Of a stretch of 56,936 nt of DNA, positions 42,132 through 51,844 are shown piece after piece; positions within the stretch are counted from its first letter, which is position 1, and each line of letters starts with the position of its first letter. Both the position numbers and the translations under genes were made by a program. The notes below the pieces were generated by a model. The model made no database searches and had not been told where the DNA came from. It was given only the letters and a program-made list of their open reading frames with translations. The stretch lies in the NCBI GenBank assembly GCA_023411575.1, contig JAEYOP010000004.1, positions 1 to 56,936 on the forward strand, written 5' to 3'. This DNA comes from Bacillota bacterium (GTDB lineage: Bacteria > Bacillota > Clostridia > Acetivibrionales > DTU013).

Positions 42132-43410
42132 GATGAATTCTGTGCAGGATATTGTAAAATTTGGCGCTGATCCTTCCGGCAGGCTGATTTCCACCGGCGC
42201 GATCGCACAAGCCTTCGGGGAATGCAAAAAGGCCGGCGGCGGAACGGTATTCGTCCCCGCGGGAACCTTCCTGACCGGCGCGGTTTGTATGGAAAGCAAC
42301 ACGTCGCTTCACCTGTCCGCCGGTGCGAAGCTGGTTTTCGTCCGGGATCAGGACGCATACCCCATTATTGAAACCAGATGGGAAGGCTCCGAGCGCCCCG
42401 CCCATACCCCGATGATTTACGGAAAAGGGCTTGAAAATGTGACCATAACCGGCTCCGGCGTTCTTGACGGTCAGGGGGATTATTGGTGGAAGCTGCACCA
42501 GAGCGGCGGGCTCAAGGCCCCCAGGCCCCGTTTTATCGGGCTGGAGGACTGCAGCCGGGTCACGATCGAAGGAATCCGGCTCCTGAATTCCCCTTCCTGG
42601 ACCGTCAACCCGGTCTGCTGTGAAAATGTGACCATCCACAATATCTCCATCAAAAATCCGGCCGATTCCCCCAACACCGACGGAATCAACCCGGATTCCT
42701 GCAAATATGTGCGGATCTCCAGCTGCCATGTGGATGTGGGGGACGACTGCATCACCATTAAGTCCGGTACGGAGAAGAGCCTTAAAAGGGTATGCTGCGA
42801 AGGCATAACGGTCACCAATTGCACGTTGGTCCACGGCCACGGCGGCGTGGTCATCGGGAGTGAAATGAGCGGCGGAATCCGGAATGTGGTCATCTCCAAC
42901 TGCGTTTTCGAAGGAACCGACAGGGGCGTGCGGATCAAGACCAGAAGGGGCCGCGGCGGCTTCGTCGAGGACATCCGCATCGCCAATCTCATCATGAAGG
43001 GCGTCATGTGCCCCTTCGTGGTCCATCAGTTCTACTTCTGCGGCGAAGGCGGCAAGGAGAAGACCGTCTGGGACAAGCAGCCCTATCCGGTGACGGAGTC
43101 CACCCCGTTTATCCGAAGACTCTATTTAAGCGATATTTCGGCCGTGGACGCCACCGCGGCGGCAGGCTTTATATATGGCCTTCCGGAAGCGCCTGTGGAA
43201 GAGGTGCACCTGAGCAATATCTCGATCCATATGGCGAAAGATTGTCAGCCGGGCATGCCGGCCATGATGGACGGGCTGGAGCCGATGAAGAGCCGGGGAA
43301 TTTTCTGCCGCAATTTGAAGGCTTCCACCTTTGACCGGGTCCAGGTAAGAAACCAGGAAGGACCGGAATACGACCTGGTCGATTCCGACATCCGGATCGC
43401 GGACAAGTAA
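42124..43410 (+). CDS. Polygalacturonase-like glycoside hydrolase (GH28)
   Basis: A 428-residue right-handed beta-helix enzyme that hydrolyses galacturonan or rhamnogalacturonan fragments. The family motifs are in order: NTDG (SPNTDGINPD, near residue 190), DDCITIKSG, GHGGVVIGSE and RIKT. They supply the three catalytic Asp residues and the His. There is no signal peptide, so it probably acts inside the cell, like exo-acting GH28 enzymes. The ATG at 42124 follows GGAGG and overlaps the GH105 stop. The convergent YesM/YesN genes next to it may control the operon. Confidence 0.9.
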   Translation: MSEMNSVQDIVKFGADPSGRLISTGAIAQAFGECKKAGGGTVFVPAGTFLTGAVCMESNTSLHLSAGAKLVFVRDQDAYPIIETRWEGSERPAHTPMIYGKGLENVTITGSGVLDGQGDYWWKLHQSGGLKAPRPRFIGLEDCSRVTIEGIRLLNSPSWTVNPVCCENVTIHNISIKNPADSPNTDGINPDSCKYVRISSCHVDVGDDCITIKSGTEKSLKRVCCEGITVTNCTLVHGHGGVVIGSEMSGGIRNVVISNCVFEGTDRGVRIKTRRGRGGFVEDIRIANLIMKGVMCPFVVHQFYFCGEGGKEKTVWDKQPYPVTESTPFIRRLYLSDISAVDATAAAGFIYGLPEAPVEEVHLSNISIHMAKDCQPGMPAMMDGLEPMKSRGIFCRNLKASTFDRVQVRNQEGPEYDLVDSDIRIADK

Positions 43411-43434
43411 ATTCCATTCTCCCCGGGCCGTTTC

Positions 43435-45063
43435 CTAGTATTTCCCGGATTTTTTATAGTCGTTGGGCGTCATGCCCACCGTATTTTTAAAAACAGTGGA
43501 AAAATATTGCACATTCACATATCCGAGATCTTCACAGATCTCGTATATTTTTTTGTGGCTGTTTTTCAACATGTCCTTGGCCATTTCCATTTTCAGGTTC
43601 CGGACATATTCCACGAACTGGGTTCCCGTCTCTTCCTTGAACAGCCTGCTGAAATAGGACGGATTCAGATTCACCTGGTCGGCGACCTCGCTCAGGGAAA
43701 GGTCCTTGCTGCAGTTCTCCCGGATATATTTGATGGCTCCGCTGATGACGTTGCTGGTCTTTACCGCCTTTTTCGCGTTTATTGCGGCGCACGCCCGCTC
43801 CACCAGGTCGCGGTACCACATGTCCGCTTCCACCAGGGTGCTCTTTTTAAGAAGCTCGCTGTACAAATGGACCGAAGTGCCGTACAGCTGCTCCGGCAGG
43901 ATGTTCATTTCATATATGGTCCTGAGCAGGACGGACAGCAGCTGGCAATACACCTGCTGGATATAGTGGTACGGGACCCCCCTGCTGCTTAAAACCCCGG
44001 ACATGGTCTTCTCGATCAGCTTTATGACCTCGTCGCTCTTTCCGGTCCACAGAATGTTCTGTACATTGGTCAGGGTGTCGTTCAGGTTGACCAGCAGGCT
44101 GGAGTGGTTCATTTCCTTGTATTCGACATAATCGATATACAGGACGGTGTTGTTTCCGTAAACAAGCCGGTAATTAAGCGCTTTCAGGGCTTCCTGGTAA
44201 GACAGGGCGGCGCTGTCCAGCGAAGGATATATCCGGCCCACGCCTGCGCTCACCGATATCCTGTATTCGTGCATCAGCGTATTTTTGATCTTCTCCGCGC
44301 AGATGGTGACATCCCGGATCGTATCGGATATGGAGCTGTGGGAGTTGAAGATTGTTACGACCTCATTGTTATGACTCTGAAAAATAGCCTTTTTGTAATG
44401 CTCGGGCAATAGCTCCCCGATCATCTGGGAAATCTGCAGATACGTGATCTGCGCCCCTTTTTCAAAGCCCTGTCCGGCAGCGTCCTCCGTGCTGTCGGCG
44501 GCAAAAACGAACACGCCCATGGCGGCTTCCTCGATATCGATGCCGTAGGCCTTGAACTGCGCTTCAAAATTGTTGCCGGAATTGGTCCGGCCCATGATCA
44601 GGTTGTTCAGGTAGTGCTCGCGGATAATCGGCAGATTTTCCCGGTACTGCTCCTCCAGCAGGCTTCTGCTGTCCGCATCCTGCCTTTCCGCCAGGACGGC
44701 GTCCCTTGCCTTCAGCACTTCCTCCACGATTTTCTGCTTTTTCAAAGGCTTCGTCAGATAGGAGAGGGCCCCGAGGGAAATGGCCTCCTGGGCAAAGTCA
44801 AACTGCTCATAAGCACTGATCAGGATCACCTTGGTGCGCCTTTTTAACTGGTTGATCTCCTTGACCAGCTCGAGGCCGTTCAGGCCCGGCATTTTGATAT
44901 CCGTGATCAGGATATCGACGCAATGGTTCCGGACCATTTCCAGGGCGTCGATTCCATTTGTCGCAGTACCGACGACCTTTATGTCATAGCTGTCCCAATC
45001 GATGCTTTCCCGGATTCCGTCCAGGATGATCTGCTCATCATCGGCAATCAATAGTTTAATCAT
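43435..45063 (-). CDS. YesN-type AraC-family response regulator
   Basis: 542 residues: N-terminal receiver domain (acidic pocket DDE near 9, phosphoacceptor in DILITDIKMPG near Asp54, K in YLTKPLKK), a long central linker domain, and a C-terminal AraC-type double helix-turn-helix (LSLSEVADQVNLNPSYFSRL and YVNVQYFSTVFKNTVGM). It pairs with the histidine kinase upstream, whose stop codon it overlaps by 8 bp. YesN-type regulators usually activate nearby carbohydrate-uptake or degradation genes. The convergent pectin operon is the obvious candidate, but that is inferred from position alone. Confidence 0.92.
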   Translation of the reverse strand: MIKLLIADDEQIILDGIRESIDWDSYDIKVVGTATNGIDALEMVRNHCVDILITDIKMPGLNGLELVKEINQLKRRTKVILISAYEQFDFAQEAISLGALSYLTKPLKKQKIVEEVLKARDAVLAERQDADSRSLLEEQYRENLPIIREHYLNNLIMGRTNSGNNFEAQFKAYGIDIEEAAMGVFVFAADSTEDAAGQGFEKGAQITYLQISQMIGELLPEHYKKAIFQSHNNEVVTIFNSHSSISDTIRDVTICAEKIKNTLMHEYRISVSAGVGRIYPSLDSAALSYQEALKALNYRLVYGNNTVLYIDYVEYKEMNHSSLLVNLNDTLTNVQNILWTGKSDEVIKLIEKTMSGVLSSRGVPYHYIQQVYCQLLSVLLRTIYEMNILPEQLYGTSVHLYSELLKKSTLVEADMWYRDLVERACAAINAKKAVKTSNVISGAIKYIRENCSKDLSLSEVADQVNLNPSYFSRLFKEETGTQFVEYVRNLKMEMAKDMLKNSHKKIYEICEDLGYVNVQYFSTVFKNTVGMTPNDYKKSGKY

Positions 45064-46873
45064 GAGTCCCCTCCGCGATCTGCGGCATTTCTGCCGGTAT
45101 GGTTACCGTGACCTTGGTCCCCTCCGAAAGCACGCTGGCGATTTTCAAGCCGTATTCCCTTCCGTAAAACAGCTTGATTCGCATGTTGATATTGGTCACG
45201 GCGAAATAATCATCTGTTTTCGCCTGTTCGTTTTCGAAATAGTAATTGATTTCCTCCAGCCGGTCGGCCGGAATGCCCATACCGTCGTCCTCCACGCAAA
45301 AGCACACATTCCCGCCTGACCGATAGCCCTTCACCGATATGTGGCACTTTTCCGCCACCGGCTCGATGCCATGGCATATGGCATTTTCTACAAGAGGCTG
45401 CAGCATGAAGTTCAGGATCTGCATGCCCATCAAATCCTCTTCCACTTCAACGGTGCAGGTAAACCGGTCCCGGAAACGGATCTTCTGGATTTCCACATAG
45501 CTTTTGAGCTGGTCGATGGTATCCGCGATCGTGATAAAATCCCGGCCGACATTCAGGCTCTTCTTGAAATAGTTCGAAACCGCGTCCACCAGCAATTCCA
45601 GCTCTTCGTACCGTTCCAACTGGATCAGCCAGTTCATGTTGTCGAAGATATTGTAAATGAAATGGGGATTGATTTTGGATTGGAGAAGCTTGAGCTCCGC
45701 GTCCTTCTGCAGCAGCTTCTGCTGATACAGCTCGCCGAAGAGGCTTTTGATCTTGCCGGTCATATTGTTGAAGCTGGTATACATGAATCCGAATTCATCC
45801 CGGTCCCCATGGCGGATGGTCACGTCGAAGTTGCCGCGCTCCACTTCCTTCATGGAGAGGATCAGCTTGTTGACCTTCCGGTAAATCTTTTCCGTCAGCA
45901 GGAGGACCAGGATGCCGGCCGACAGGACACTCATCAGCAGGAACAGCACCAGGATCGAATCCCGGAGCTGGGACATCTGCTGCATGGATTCGCTGGCCGT
46001 AATAACCGTAATGAATTTCCATCCGCTGTATTCCGACGTATCGTAAACCAGAATCTGCCTTTTACCGTTCAAATTGAAAAACAAGTCGCCGCTTGTCTCC
46101 GTCATCTGGCTTTTCAAGCTCTCCAGCTCCTGGGGCATCCCTTTTTGCGAACGGCTGAGGGAGCTTACGATGGTGGTGTTGCTTTCATCCAGTATGAAGC
46201 TGCTGGAATCCGGGTCCCTGGTGATCAGGTTTTTGAACACGAACATGTCGATGTTGATGGCGATCAGGCCCTTGATGGAGTTGGTGTCCAGGGAATAGAA
46301 AGGTCTGGTGAAGGTGATCTGCTCAAAATTCCGGTTCTCCGTAAAGGTAAGCCTTTTCCGGTATTCCAGGCTGAGGGTCGAGCCTTCTTTTTGCTGAAGG
46401 CTCATATAGTAGCGGATCAAATCGGGGTCCAGGTTCGAAGCCGCCCCGTAATCCGTTGAATAAAACTTCTGGGTGGAATTGAGGAACAGGTCGATGGAGG
46501 AAATGTTTTTCTCCGTGCTGTATGAAATGTTCTGCAGGGTGGTGATCAGCTCATATTCTTTCAAATAGATATTGGGCATGCTGAGGTCAAGAGACAGCTT
46601 CTCCTGGATCGACCGGTCGCCCTGGACGATGTCCGCGGTATTTCGGACGCTGTTCAATATGATATCCGCAAATTCGATTGTCTTCGACACGGTATTGTGG
46701 CTTTCCTTCAGGACGATCTGTTCGATATTGGCGGAATATAGCCTGTAAAAGATCGTATTGAAAATGAAGAAGATAATGATAACCGCCGTAAAAAAGTAGA
46801 TGATCAGCTTTTTCTGCGTAGTCAGTATGCCAAACTCCTTGTTGATATTGCCGAGTTTCAGTTTTTCGGGCAT
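45056..46873 (-). CDS. YesM-type sensor histidine kinase
   Basis: 605 residues: short cytoplasmic start, membrane span at about 23-45, extracellular dCache-like sensor region to about 290, second span, HAMP (about 320-375), then HisKA_7 with the phosphorylated His in KINPHFIYN and an ATPase domain (NAICHGIEP, DDGMGIP). Kinases of this type often sense polysaccharide-derived ligands or solute-binding proteins. It starts behind GGAGGAG. Two adjacent 12-bp palindromes (46917-46938) sit in its promoter region. Confidence 0.93.
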   Translation of the reverse strand: MPEKLKLGNINKEFGILTTQKKLIIYFFTAVIIIFFIFNTIFYRLYSANIEQIVLKESHNTVSKTIEFADIILNSVRNTADIVQGDRSIQEKLSLDLSMPNIYLKEYELITTLQNISYSTEKNISSIDLFLNSTQKFYSTDYGAASNLDPDLIRYYMSLQQKEGSTLSLEYRKRLTFTENRNFEQITFTRPFYSLDTNSIKGLIAINIDMFVFKNLITRDPDSSSFILDESNTTIVSSLSRSQKGMPQELESLKSQMTETSGDLFFNLNGKRQILVYDTSEYSGWKFITVITASESMQQMSQLRDSILVLFLLMSVLSAGILVLLLTEKIYRKVNKLILSMKEVERGNFDVTIRHGDRDEFGFMYTSFNNMTGKIKSLFGELYQQKLLQKDAELKLLQSKINPHFIYNIFDNMNWLIQLERYEELELLVDAVSNYFKKSLNVGRDFITIADTIDQLKSYVEIQKIRFRDRFTCTVEVEEDLMGMQILNFMLQPLVENAICHGIEPVAEKCHISVKGYRSGGNVCFCVEDDGMGIPADRLEEINYYFENEQAKTDDYFAVTNINMRIKLFYGREYGLKIASVLSEGTKVTVTIPAEMPQIAEGTHD

Positions 46874-46906
46874 TGTCAGGCTCCTCCGTCACGACGTTCC
46901 TTTTCT

Positions 46907-46938
46907 ATCATACACTACTTTGCAAAGTGTTTAAACAC
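46907..46938 (-). promoter_or_regulatory. Promoter region of the YesM/YesN operon with two adjoining palindromes
   Basis: TATGAT (46907-46912) on the minus strand is a plausible -10, with a weak -35. Just upstream, ACTTTGCAAAGT (46917-46928) and GTGTTTAAACAC (46927-46938) are both perfect 12-bp palindromes overlapping by two bases. They could be operators. Confidence 0.4.
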
Positions 46939-47050
46939 ATAAAAAAGGGGCTGTCCCAAGATAAACTATTATATCCTGTAGACTCCCCTAACAAAATGAT
47001 TAAGAAGGCCGCGCGACTTTCTTGATTTTAATTAGCGTCTGTGAAGTTTG

Positions 47051-48463
47051 CTATAATCCCAGGAAATCTCTCATGATCCGGATCGTGTCGTTCGCCTTCT
47101 CCATGGATTCCTGTTCGCAGAAAATACGGATCAGCGGTTCCGTGCCCGAGAAACGGCTTATGATCCAGCCTCCGTTTTTAAAGTAAACCTTGCACCCGTC
47201 CAGATAGGATATCTTCTCTATTTCCTCCGGGAATACGGGCAGCAGTTTCTGGCGGAATAGAATATCCTGCAATTCCAGCTTCTTTTCCATGCTGAACTTG
47301 CTGTCGAATTCAGCCATTTCATGCCATCCGAGCTTGTTCTGGATATCCTCCAGAACCATGGAAAACGGCTTTCCGATGACACACAGCATCTCGACGAGAA
47401 GCGCCGCTGCATATATGCCGTCTTTCCCGTGGATATGCCCGCGGACCGTCAAGCCTCCGGAGCTTTCGCCGCCGATCAGTGCATCCGTTTCGTCCATCCT
47501 GGAGGAGATATGCTTGAATCCTACCGGAACCTCGTAGCACACCTCGCCGAAGCTTTCAGCAAGCCTGTCAAGGAGGTGGGTGGTAGCTATGCTGCGAACC
47601 ACCGGCCCGGTCCATTTCTTATATTCATGGAGGTAATAGTACAACAGTACGAGAATGTGATTGGGGTGTATGAACTTGCCGTTGCAGTCGATCAGGCCGA
47701 TCCGGTCCGCGTCGCCGTCGGTACCGATACCAAGGTCGTATTCTCCTTCCGTTACCAAAAGGCTTAGCCTTCTCAGCGTATCATTCGTGGGTGCAGGCAA
47801 CCTGCCTCCGAATAGCGGATCATGACGGTCATGGATGACATCCATGTCGCACCTGCCGGTAATCAGGATGGTCTGCAGCGAAGTCTTTCCTACGCCGAAC
47901 ATGGGGTCGAACAATATTTTCGGATGTCTTTGCTTAATGGCATCTATGTCAAGGATGGACAGTATTTTATCCATATATTCGTTTTTGGGGTTGATTTCCT
48001 TGACCATTCCGGTTTCTCTGCCCTTTTCATAATCCATCCGCCTTACGTCCTCCGCCGTAATTTTTCCGATTTCCTTTTCCATATCGGACGTTACGACTTC
48101 GGAAGCATCCCTGCCCCCCTCGGAAAACATCTTTATTCCGTTGTATTCCGCCGGATTGTGACTTGCGGTGACTGCCAGTCCGTATTTTGTTTTTTTGCTC
48201 TTTATTGCGAACATGACAAGCGGAGTTGGAGCCTGCTCTGTAATTATCTGTGTTTCAATTCCGTTCCCGGCAAGAACCTGCGAACACCATTTTGCTGCCG
48301 TTTCCGAGAGAAAGCGCCTGTCATATCCGATAATTACAGGATAGTCCTGCACATTTTCCCGTTTTATCTTGTTTGCAAGTCCCTGAGTCAAAAGCTCCAG
48401 GTTCGCTTTGGTAAATTCATCTCCAATAATTGCTCGAAACCCGCCTGTACCAAATTTTATCAT
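47051..48463 (-). CDS. Phosphohexomutase (phosphoglucomutase/phosphomannomutase family)
   Basis: Interconverts sugar 6- and 1-phosphates. The 470-residue protein has the phosphoserine loop TASHNPAEYNG near residue 103, the metal loop GTDGDADR near 243, the sugar-recognition GGESSGG near 325, and a C-terminal phosphate-binding loop RFSGTEPLIR. The ATG at 48463 follows AGGGGAG. It is the last gene of a minus-strand run that includes a PHP phosphoesterase, a two-component system and an AfuABC/FbpABC-type importer. Whether it works on glucose, mannose or another sugar phosphate is not decidable here. Confidence 0.88.
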   Translation of the reverse strand: MIKFGTGGFRAIIGDEFTKANLELLTQGLANKIKRENVQDYPVIIGYDRRFLSETAAKWCSQVLAGNGIETQIITEQAPTPLVMFAIKSKKTKYGLAVTASHNPAEYNGIKMFSEGGRDASEVVTSDMEKEIGKITAEDVRRMDYEKGRETGMVKEINPKNEYMDKILSILDIDAIKQRHPKILFDPMFGVGKTSLQTILITGRCDMDVIHDRHDPLFGGRLPAPTNDTLRRLSLLVTEGEYDLGIGTDGDADRIGLIDCNGKFIHPNHILVLLYYYLHEYKKWTGPVVRSIATTHLLDRLAESFGEVCYEVPVGFKHISSRMDETDALIGGESSGGLTVRGHIHGKDGIYAAALLVEMLCVIGKPFSMVLEDIQNKLGWHEMAEFDSKFSMEKKLELQDILFRQKLLPVFPEEIEKISYLDGCKVYFKNGGWIISRFSGTEPLIRIFCEQESMEKANDTIRIMRDFLGL

Positions 48464-48499
48464 TTTGACATCTCCCCTAAATTTATCGTAATTGCACTA

Positions 48500-49246
48500 T
48501 CATCGCTTTTTGGGCAGGAACAACTCCTCCTCGCAAATCCCGGTTTCCTCTATCATCCCGTGCACATATTCCAGGTTGCAAACCTCCGGCAGCCTGTGAC
48601 AGTCGCATCCGAATGAAAATTTCAACCCCTTTTTCCTGGCGCTCAGAATAACCCTTCTGGATGGTTCTCTCCAAAGGCCGCTGATTTCCAGCGCCACATC
48701 GTACTTCTTGCAAAGATTCAACAGTTCGTTTTCAAAATCGATCTGAACCTGCGTCCCGTTCATATCGGCATAGAAAGGCGTAACCGTTCCATGTCCCAGG
48801 ATATCGACACGGAAACGGGAAAAGCTCTGTTCGATCAGCGTGAGGCTTTCTTCCAGTAAGAGCGGCGCATCGGCGCTGTTGTACGGCAAGCTGCAATCCG
48901 GCCTGTGTCCGGCCCGCCATCCGAAATATTCGGAAAGTCTTAAAATGGAACCATCCCTGGCAGGTAGAAAATGTACGCTGGCAATACAATAGTCCAGCCT
49001 GTTCCATAGCCTGTCGGGCATTGTAAAATCCGTACCGATATTTGCCTCGACTCCTTTGTAAACGTCAAATCGGTCAAGTGCGTCCAGGTAGCGTTCCATT
49101 TGAGCTTCCGTGTCGATCTGGCCGCAGAAGATATGATCGGACACCCCCAGGCCGTATCCCTTTTCCGTAGCCTTTTCCACTAGATATTCGAGTGTGGCAT
49201 CTCCATCGGAGAAAACCGAATGTGTGTGCAAATCGTATAGCTGCAT
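48500..49246 (-). CDS. PHP-domain phosphoesterase
   Basis: A 248-residue PHP-fold metalloenzyme resembling histidinol-phosphatase-like proteins. It has the HTHS metal motif near residue 8, a DH motif (VSDHIFCG), ASVHFL in the middle, GHG (DILGHGTV) and CDCHR near the end. It probably removes phosphate from a small organic ester. The start at 49246 is used because GGGG is eight bases upstream of it but too near the ATG at 49255. Genes on both sides point to phosphorylated sugar metabolism rather than histidine synthesis. Confidence 0.8.
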   Translation of the reverse strand: MQLYDLHTHSVFSDGDATLEYLVEKATEKGYGLGVSDHIFCGQIDTEAQMERYLDALDRFDVYKGVEANIGTDFTMPDRLWNRLDYCIASVHFLPARDGSILRLSEYFGWRAGHRPDCSLPYNSADAPLLLEESLTLIEQSFSRFRVDILGHGTVTPFYADMNGTQVQIDFENELLNLCKKYDVALEISGLWREPSRRVILSARKKGLKFSFGCDCHRLPEVCNLEYVHGMIEETGICEEELFLPKKR

Positions 49247-49279
49247 GGAAGTCATCCCCTTTCCGTTTCGTATGGTTCT

Positions 49280-50065
49280 TCAGCTTTCTCTGAATTCTGT
49301 CGGAGTCACCCCTACCAGCTTTTTGAATATGACGCTGAAGTATCTTTGATCCTTGTACCCTATTCTTTCAGCGACTTCATATATTCTAATGTCCGGATCC
49401 CTCAGGTATTGGATCGCCTTCTTGACCCGATAGTATGTCAGATAATCCACAAACGTATATCCCACCTCGGACTTGAAGAGTCTGGAGATATGACTTTCGC
49501 TGATGCGAAGACTTTCTGAGACATCCTTGATATTGATGTTTCTCTGGTAGTTGTCGCAGATGTATTTGATCATCCTGTCAACGTAACCGGGTTTTCCGTT
49601 CTCTGGGGCATCCAGCAGATATTCCTTGAACATCATGACTTTGCTGTCCGTAATGTCGTCTATTTTTCTTTCGATTTTATTGATCTTCCTTTTATCCCTT
49701 ACCGCATTGCAGGCCTTTCTGACCGCATCAGCAAGCTCTTCGTCGTTAATGGGCTTGATCAGGTAGTCCTTTACGCCGAGCCTTACCGCCGACCTTGCAT
49801 ATTCAAATTCACTGTATCCGGTAATAATGATGTATTCCACATCTACCTGGGTTTTGAGTGCCTCGATCATTTGAATTCCGTCTATTCCGGGCATGCGGAT
49901 ATCCGTGAGGACAATATCGGGGCGAAGCCTGGAGATTGCATCTATCCCTTCATATCCGTTGGATGCTTCCCCTACTACCTCGCACCCAAATCCCTCCCAG
50001 TCCGTCGTTAAAAGAAGTCCTTTTTTGACCAGCAACTCATCTTCCACTATCACTACCCGCAGCAT
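49280..50065 (-). CDS. YesN-type AraC-family response regulator (second system)
   Basis: 261 residues: receiver domain (VEDE near 7, phosphoacceptor in DIVLTDIRMPG near Asp54, K in YLIKPIND), a short linker, then the AraC-type helix-turn-helix pair. The linker is much shorter than that of the other YesN-type protein in this window. The ATG at 50065 follows GGGGAGG and overlaps the partner kinase gene by 29 bp. It is downstream of the importer genes and most likely controls them. Confidence 0.92.
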   Translation of the reverse strand: MLRVVIVEDELLVKKGLLLTTDWEGFGCEVVGEASNGYEGIDAISRLRPDIVLTDIRMPGIDGIQMIEALKTQVDVEYIIITGYSEFEYARSAVRLGVKDYLIKPINDEELADAVRKACNAVRDKRKINKIERKIDDITDSKVMMFKEYLLDAPENGKPGYVDRMIKYICDNYQRNINIKDVSESLRISESHISRLFKSEVGYTFVDYLTYYRVKKAIQYLRDPDIRIYEVAERIGYKDQRYFSVIFKKLVGVTPTEFRES

Positions 50066-51827
50066 TTGAAACCCTCCCCGGACTGCATCCGTCATCAACA
50101 GGCATTGCGACCCTTACTCTGGTTCCCTTTCCCTCTTCGCTGTATATCTCAATCCCATACTTCTCTCCGTAATACAATTTGATCCGATTATGAATGTTGG
50201 CGAGCGCTACATTTTCCGTTATTCTTGTGAGTGCAACGGAATTCCGGAGCTTTTCCAGGTTCTCCCGGCTGATTCCCGCTCCGTCGTCCTCCACCTCGAA
50301 AACGATCCGGTCGTTTTCCTTTTTCCCTGTGATTTTTACCGTACTCTTTCCGATCTTGTTTTCAATCCCATGTACGATGGCATTTTCTACAATCGGCTGT
50401 ATTACCAGCTTCGGCACCAGGCACTGCAAGATGGCCTCGTCTATGTCCACCACAATATCGAATTTGTTTTTGAATCGGATTTTCTGTATGGAGAGGTAAC
50501 TGTCAATCAAATACATGCTTTCCTCAACCGTGTCCAGATCTCCTTCGCTGTGGATGCTGTTCTTCAGGAGATTGCCAAGCTTGGAGACAATGACGGAAAC
50601 CTCGTCCACCCCGTTCAATTTGGCCAGCCACTTGATACTGTCCAGCGTATTGTATAGAAAGTGCGGGTTGATCTGAGCCTGTAAGGATTTGATCTCGGCA
50701 AGCCGTAATCTGTCCTGCTTTTCCATGTTTTTCTGAAACAGATCGTCAAGGCTTTCCACCATTTCATTGAATCTCCGGGCCATATAAGCGATTTCATCAT
50801 CGCCTCTGCAAATTTCTACCCTGGCATGAATATCTCCCTTCTCTACCTTTTCCATGGCGCGGACGATCTTCTTGATCGGCTCCGACACCCTGTTTGTGCT
50901 GATCACGGTCAGGACACAGCACACGACAATGGAAAACAGGAGCATCAGGGATGTCATAACCGTAATGTATTTATTATTCTGCAGGATGGTCTCGACCGGG
51001 ACTTCTGCCATCAGAATAATACTATTTTTCTGGGAATTCACCGTGCAGAGGAGGCTTTCTCTGCTATTCAAATCAACGATCCGGATATCCTCCTGCCTGC
51101 CAAGCAGATCCATACGGAAGTCCAATTGAAAAAACGCAGTCGAATCATCCTTGAGCAGGTCGTCATACATGATATAAAAATTTTGGTCCAGAATCATGTA
51201 GTTCATGTCAAAGAGATTGCCTTTTACAGAAAGGGTTTTCTCGATGGTGGATGTCGGAATGTCCATGATCAGATATCCGACGGTTTTTCCCTCCGCCACG
51301 ATCCTTTTCGCTACGGAAAGTGAGATGCTCTTTCCATCCAGAACATGCCGGTTCGGATAGACAACAGCCTCCTGCGTTTCGTTCAGCTTGCGAAAGATGC
51401 CCCAGCCCGTCTGGTTTTTCGGATCGTATATCCTGCTGTTTGTCCCGGAGTCAATAATATAGTCTCCGTTTACATTGATCAGATAGTTATAGGAATCCGT
51501 CACTTTCCCCGCCAGCAAAGCGGACATTTTCAGATATAATACATTCCGATCATATTCATCCGCTCTGCCGGATGCCAGGACGTTCCTCACTGTTCTGTCC
51601 TTTGTAAAGGTTTCCGATATCTTTTTATATTCATCAAGCATACTCTCCAGGTTTTCAAGCGATGTGCCCACCATTTGCATTGATCTGTTTTCCAGTTGTT
51701 TGATCGGCAGGGTATAGGTGAAAGCAGTGGCACAAACACCAAATATTACAATAGGAAGCACGCCGATCAGCAAATAGGTGACCAACAACTTGAAAAAGTA
51801 ACTGCTCCTGGATTTCAAAGCTCTCAT
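50037..51827 (-). CDS. YesM-type sensor histidine kinase (second system)
   Basis: 596 residues: membrane span at about 13-35, extracellular sensor region (about 36-290), second span near 290-315, HAMP, then HisKA_7 with the phosphoacceptor in QINPHFLYN, and the ATP-binding domain (NAIVHGIENK, DDGAGIS). The C-terminus overlaps the response regulator. It lies 18 bp after the permease gene, so importer and sensor are probably one transcript, and the binding protein of the importer may deliver the signal. That link is inferred. Confidence 0.93.
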   Translation of the reverse strand: MRALKSRSSYFFKLLVTYLLIGVLPIVIFGVCATAFTYTLPIKQLENRSMQMVGTSLENLESMLDEYKKISETFTKDRTVRNVLASGRADEYDRNVLYLKMSALLAGKVTDSYNYLINVNGDYIIDSGTNSRIYDPKNQTGWGIFRKLNETQEAVVYPNRHVLDGKSISLSVAKRIVAEGKTVGYLIMDIPTSTIEKTLSVKGNLFDMNYMILDQNFYIMYDDLLKDDSTAFFQLDFRMDLLGRQEDIRIVDLNSRESLLCTVNSQKNSIILMAEVPVETILQNNKYITVMTSLMLLFSIVVCCVLTVISTNRVSEPIKKIVRAMEKVEKGDIHARVEICRGDDEIAYMARRFNEMVESLDDLFQKNMEKQDRLRLAEIKSLQAQINPHFLYNTLDSIKWLAKLNGVDEVSVIVSKLGNLLKNSIHSEGDLDTVEESMYLIDSYLSIQKIRFKNKFDIVVDIDEAILQCLVPKLVIQPIVENAIVHGIENKIGKSTVKITGKKENDRIVFEVEDDGAGISRENLEKLRNSVALTRITENVALANIHNRIKLYYGEKYGIEIYSEEGKGTRVRVAMPVDDGCSPGRVSNAAGSDSGR

Positions 51828-51844
51828 ATATCTTCCCTTATGTA

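Noticed and set aside
46940..47050. GGGGCTGTCCC segment near 46945 as an IS end or terminator
   Set aside because: The stem is too short, and no transposase remnant or matching second end was seen.
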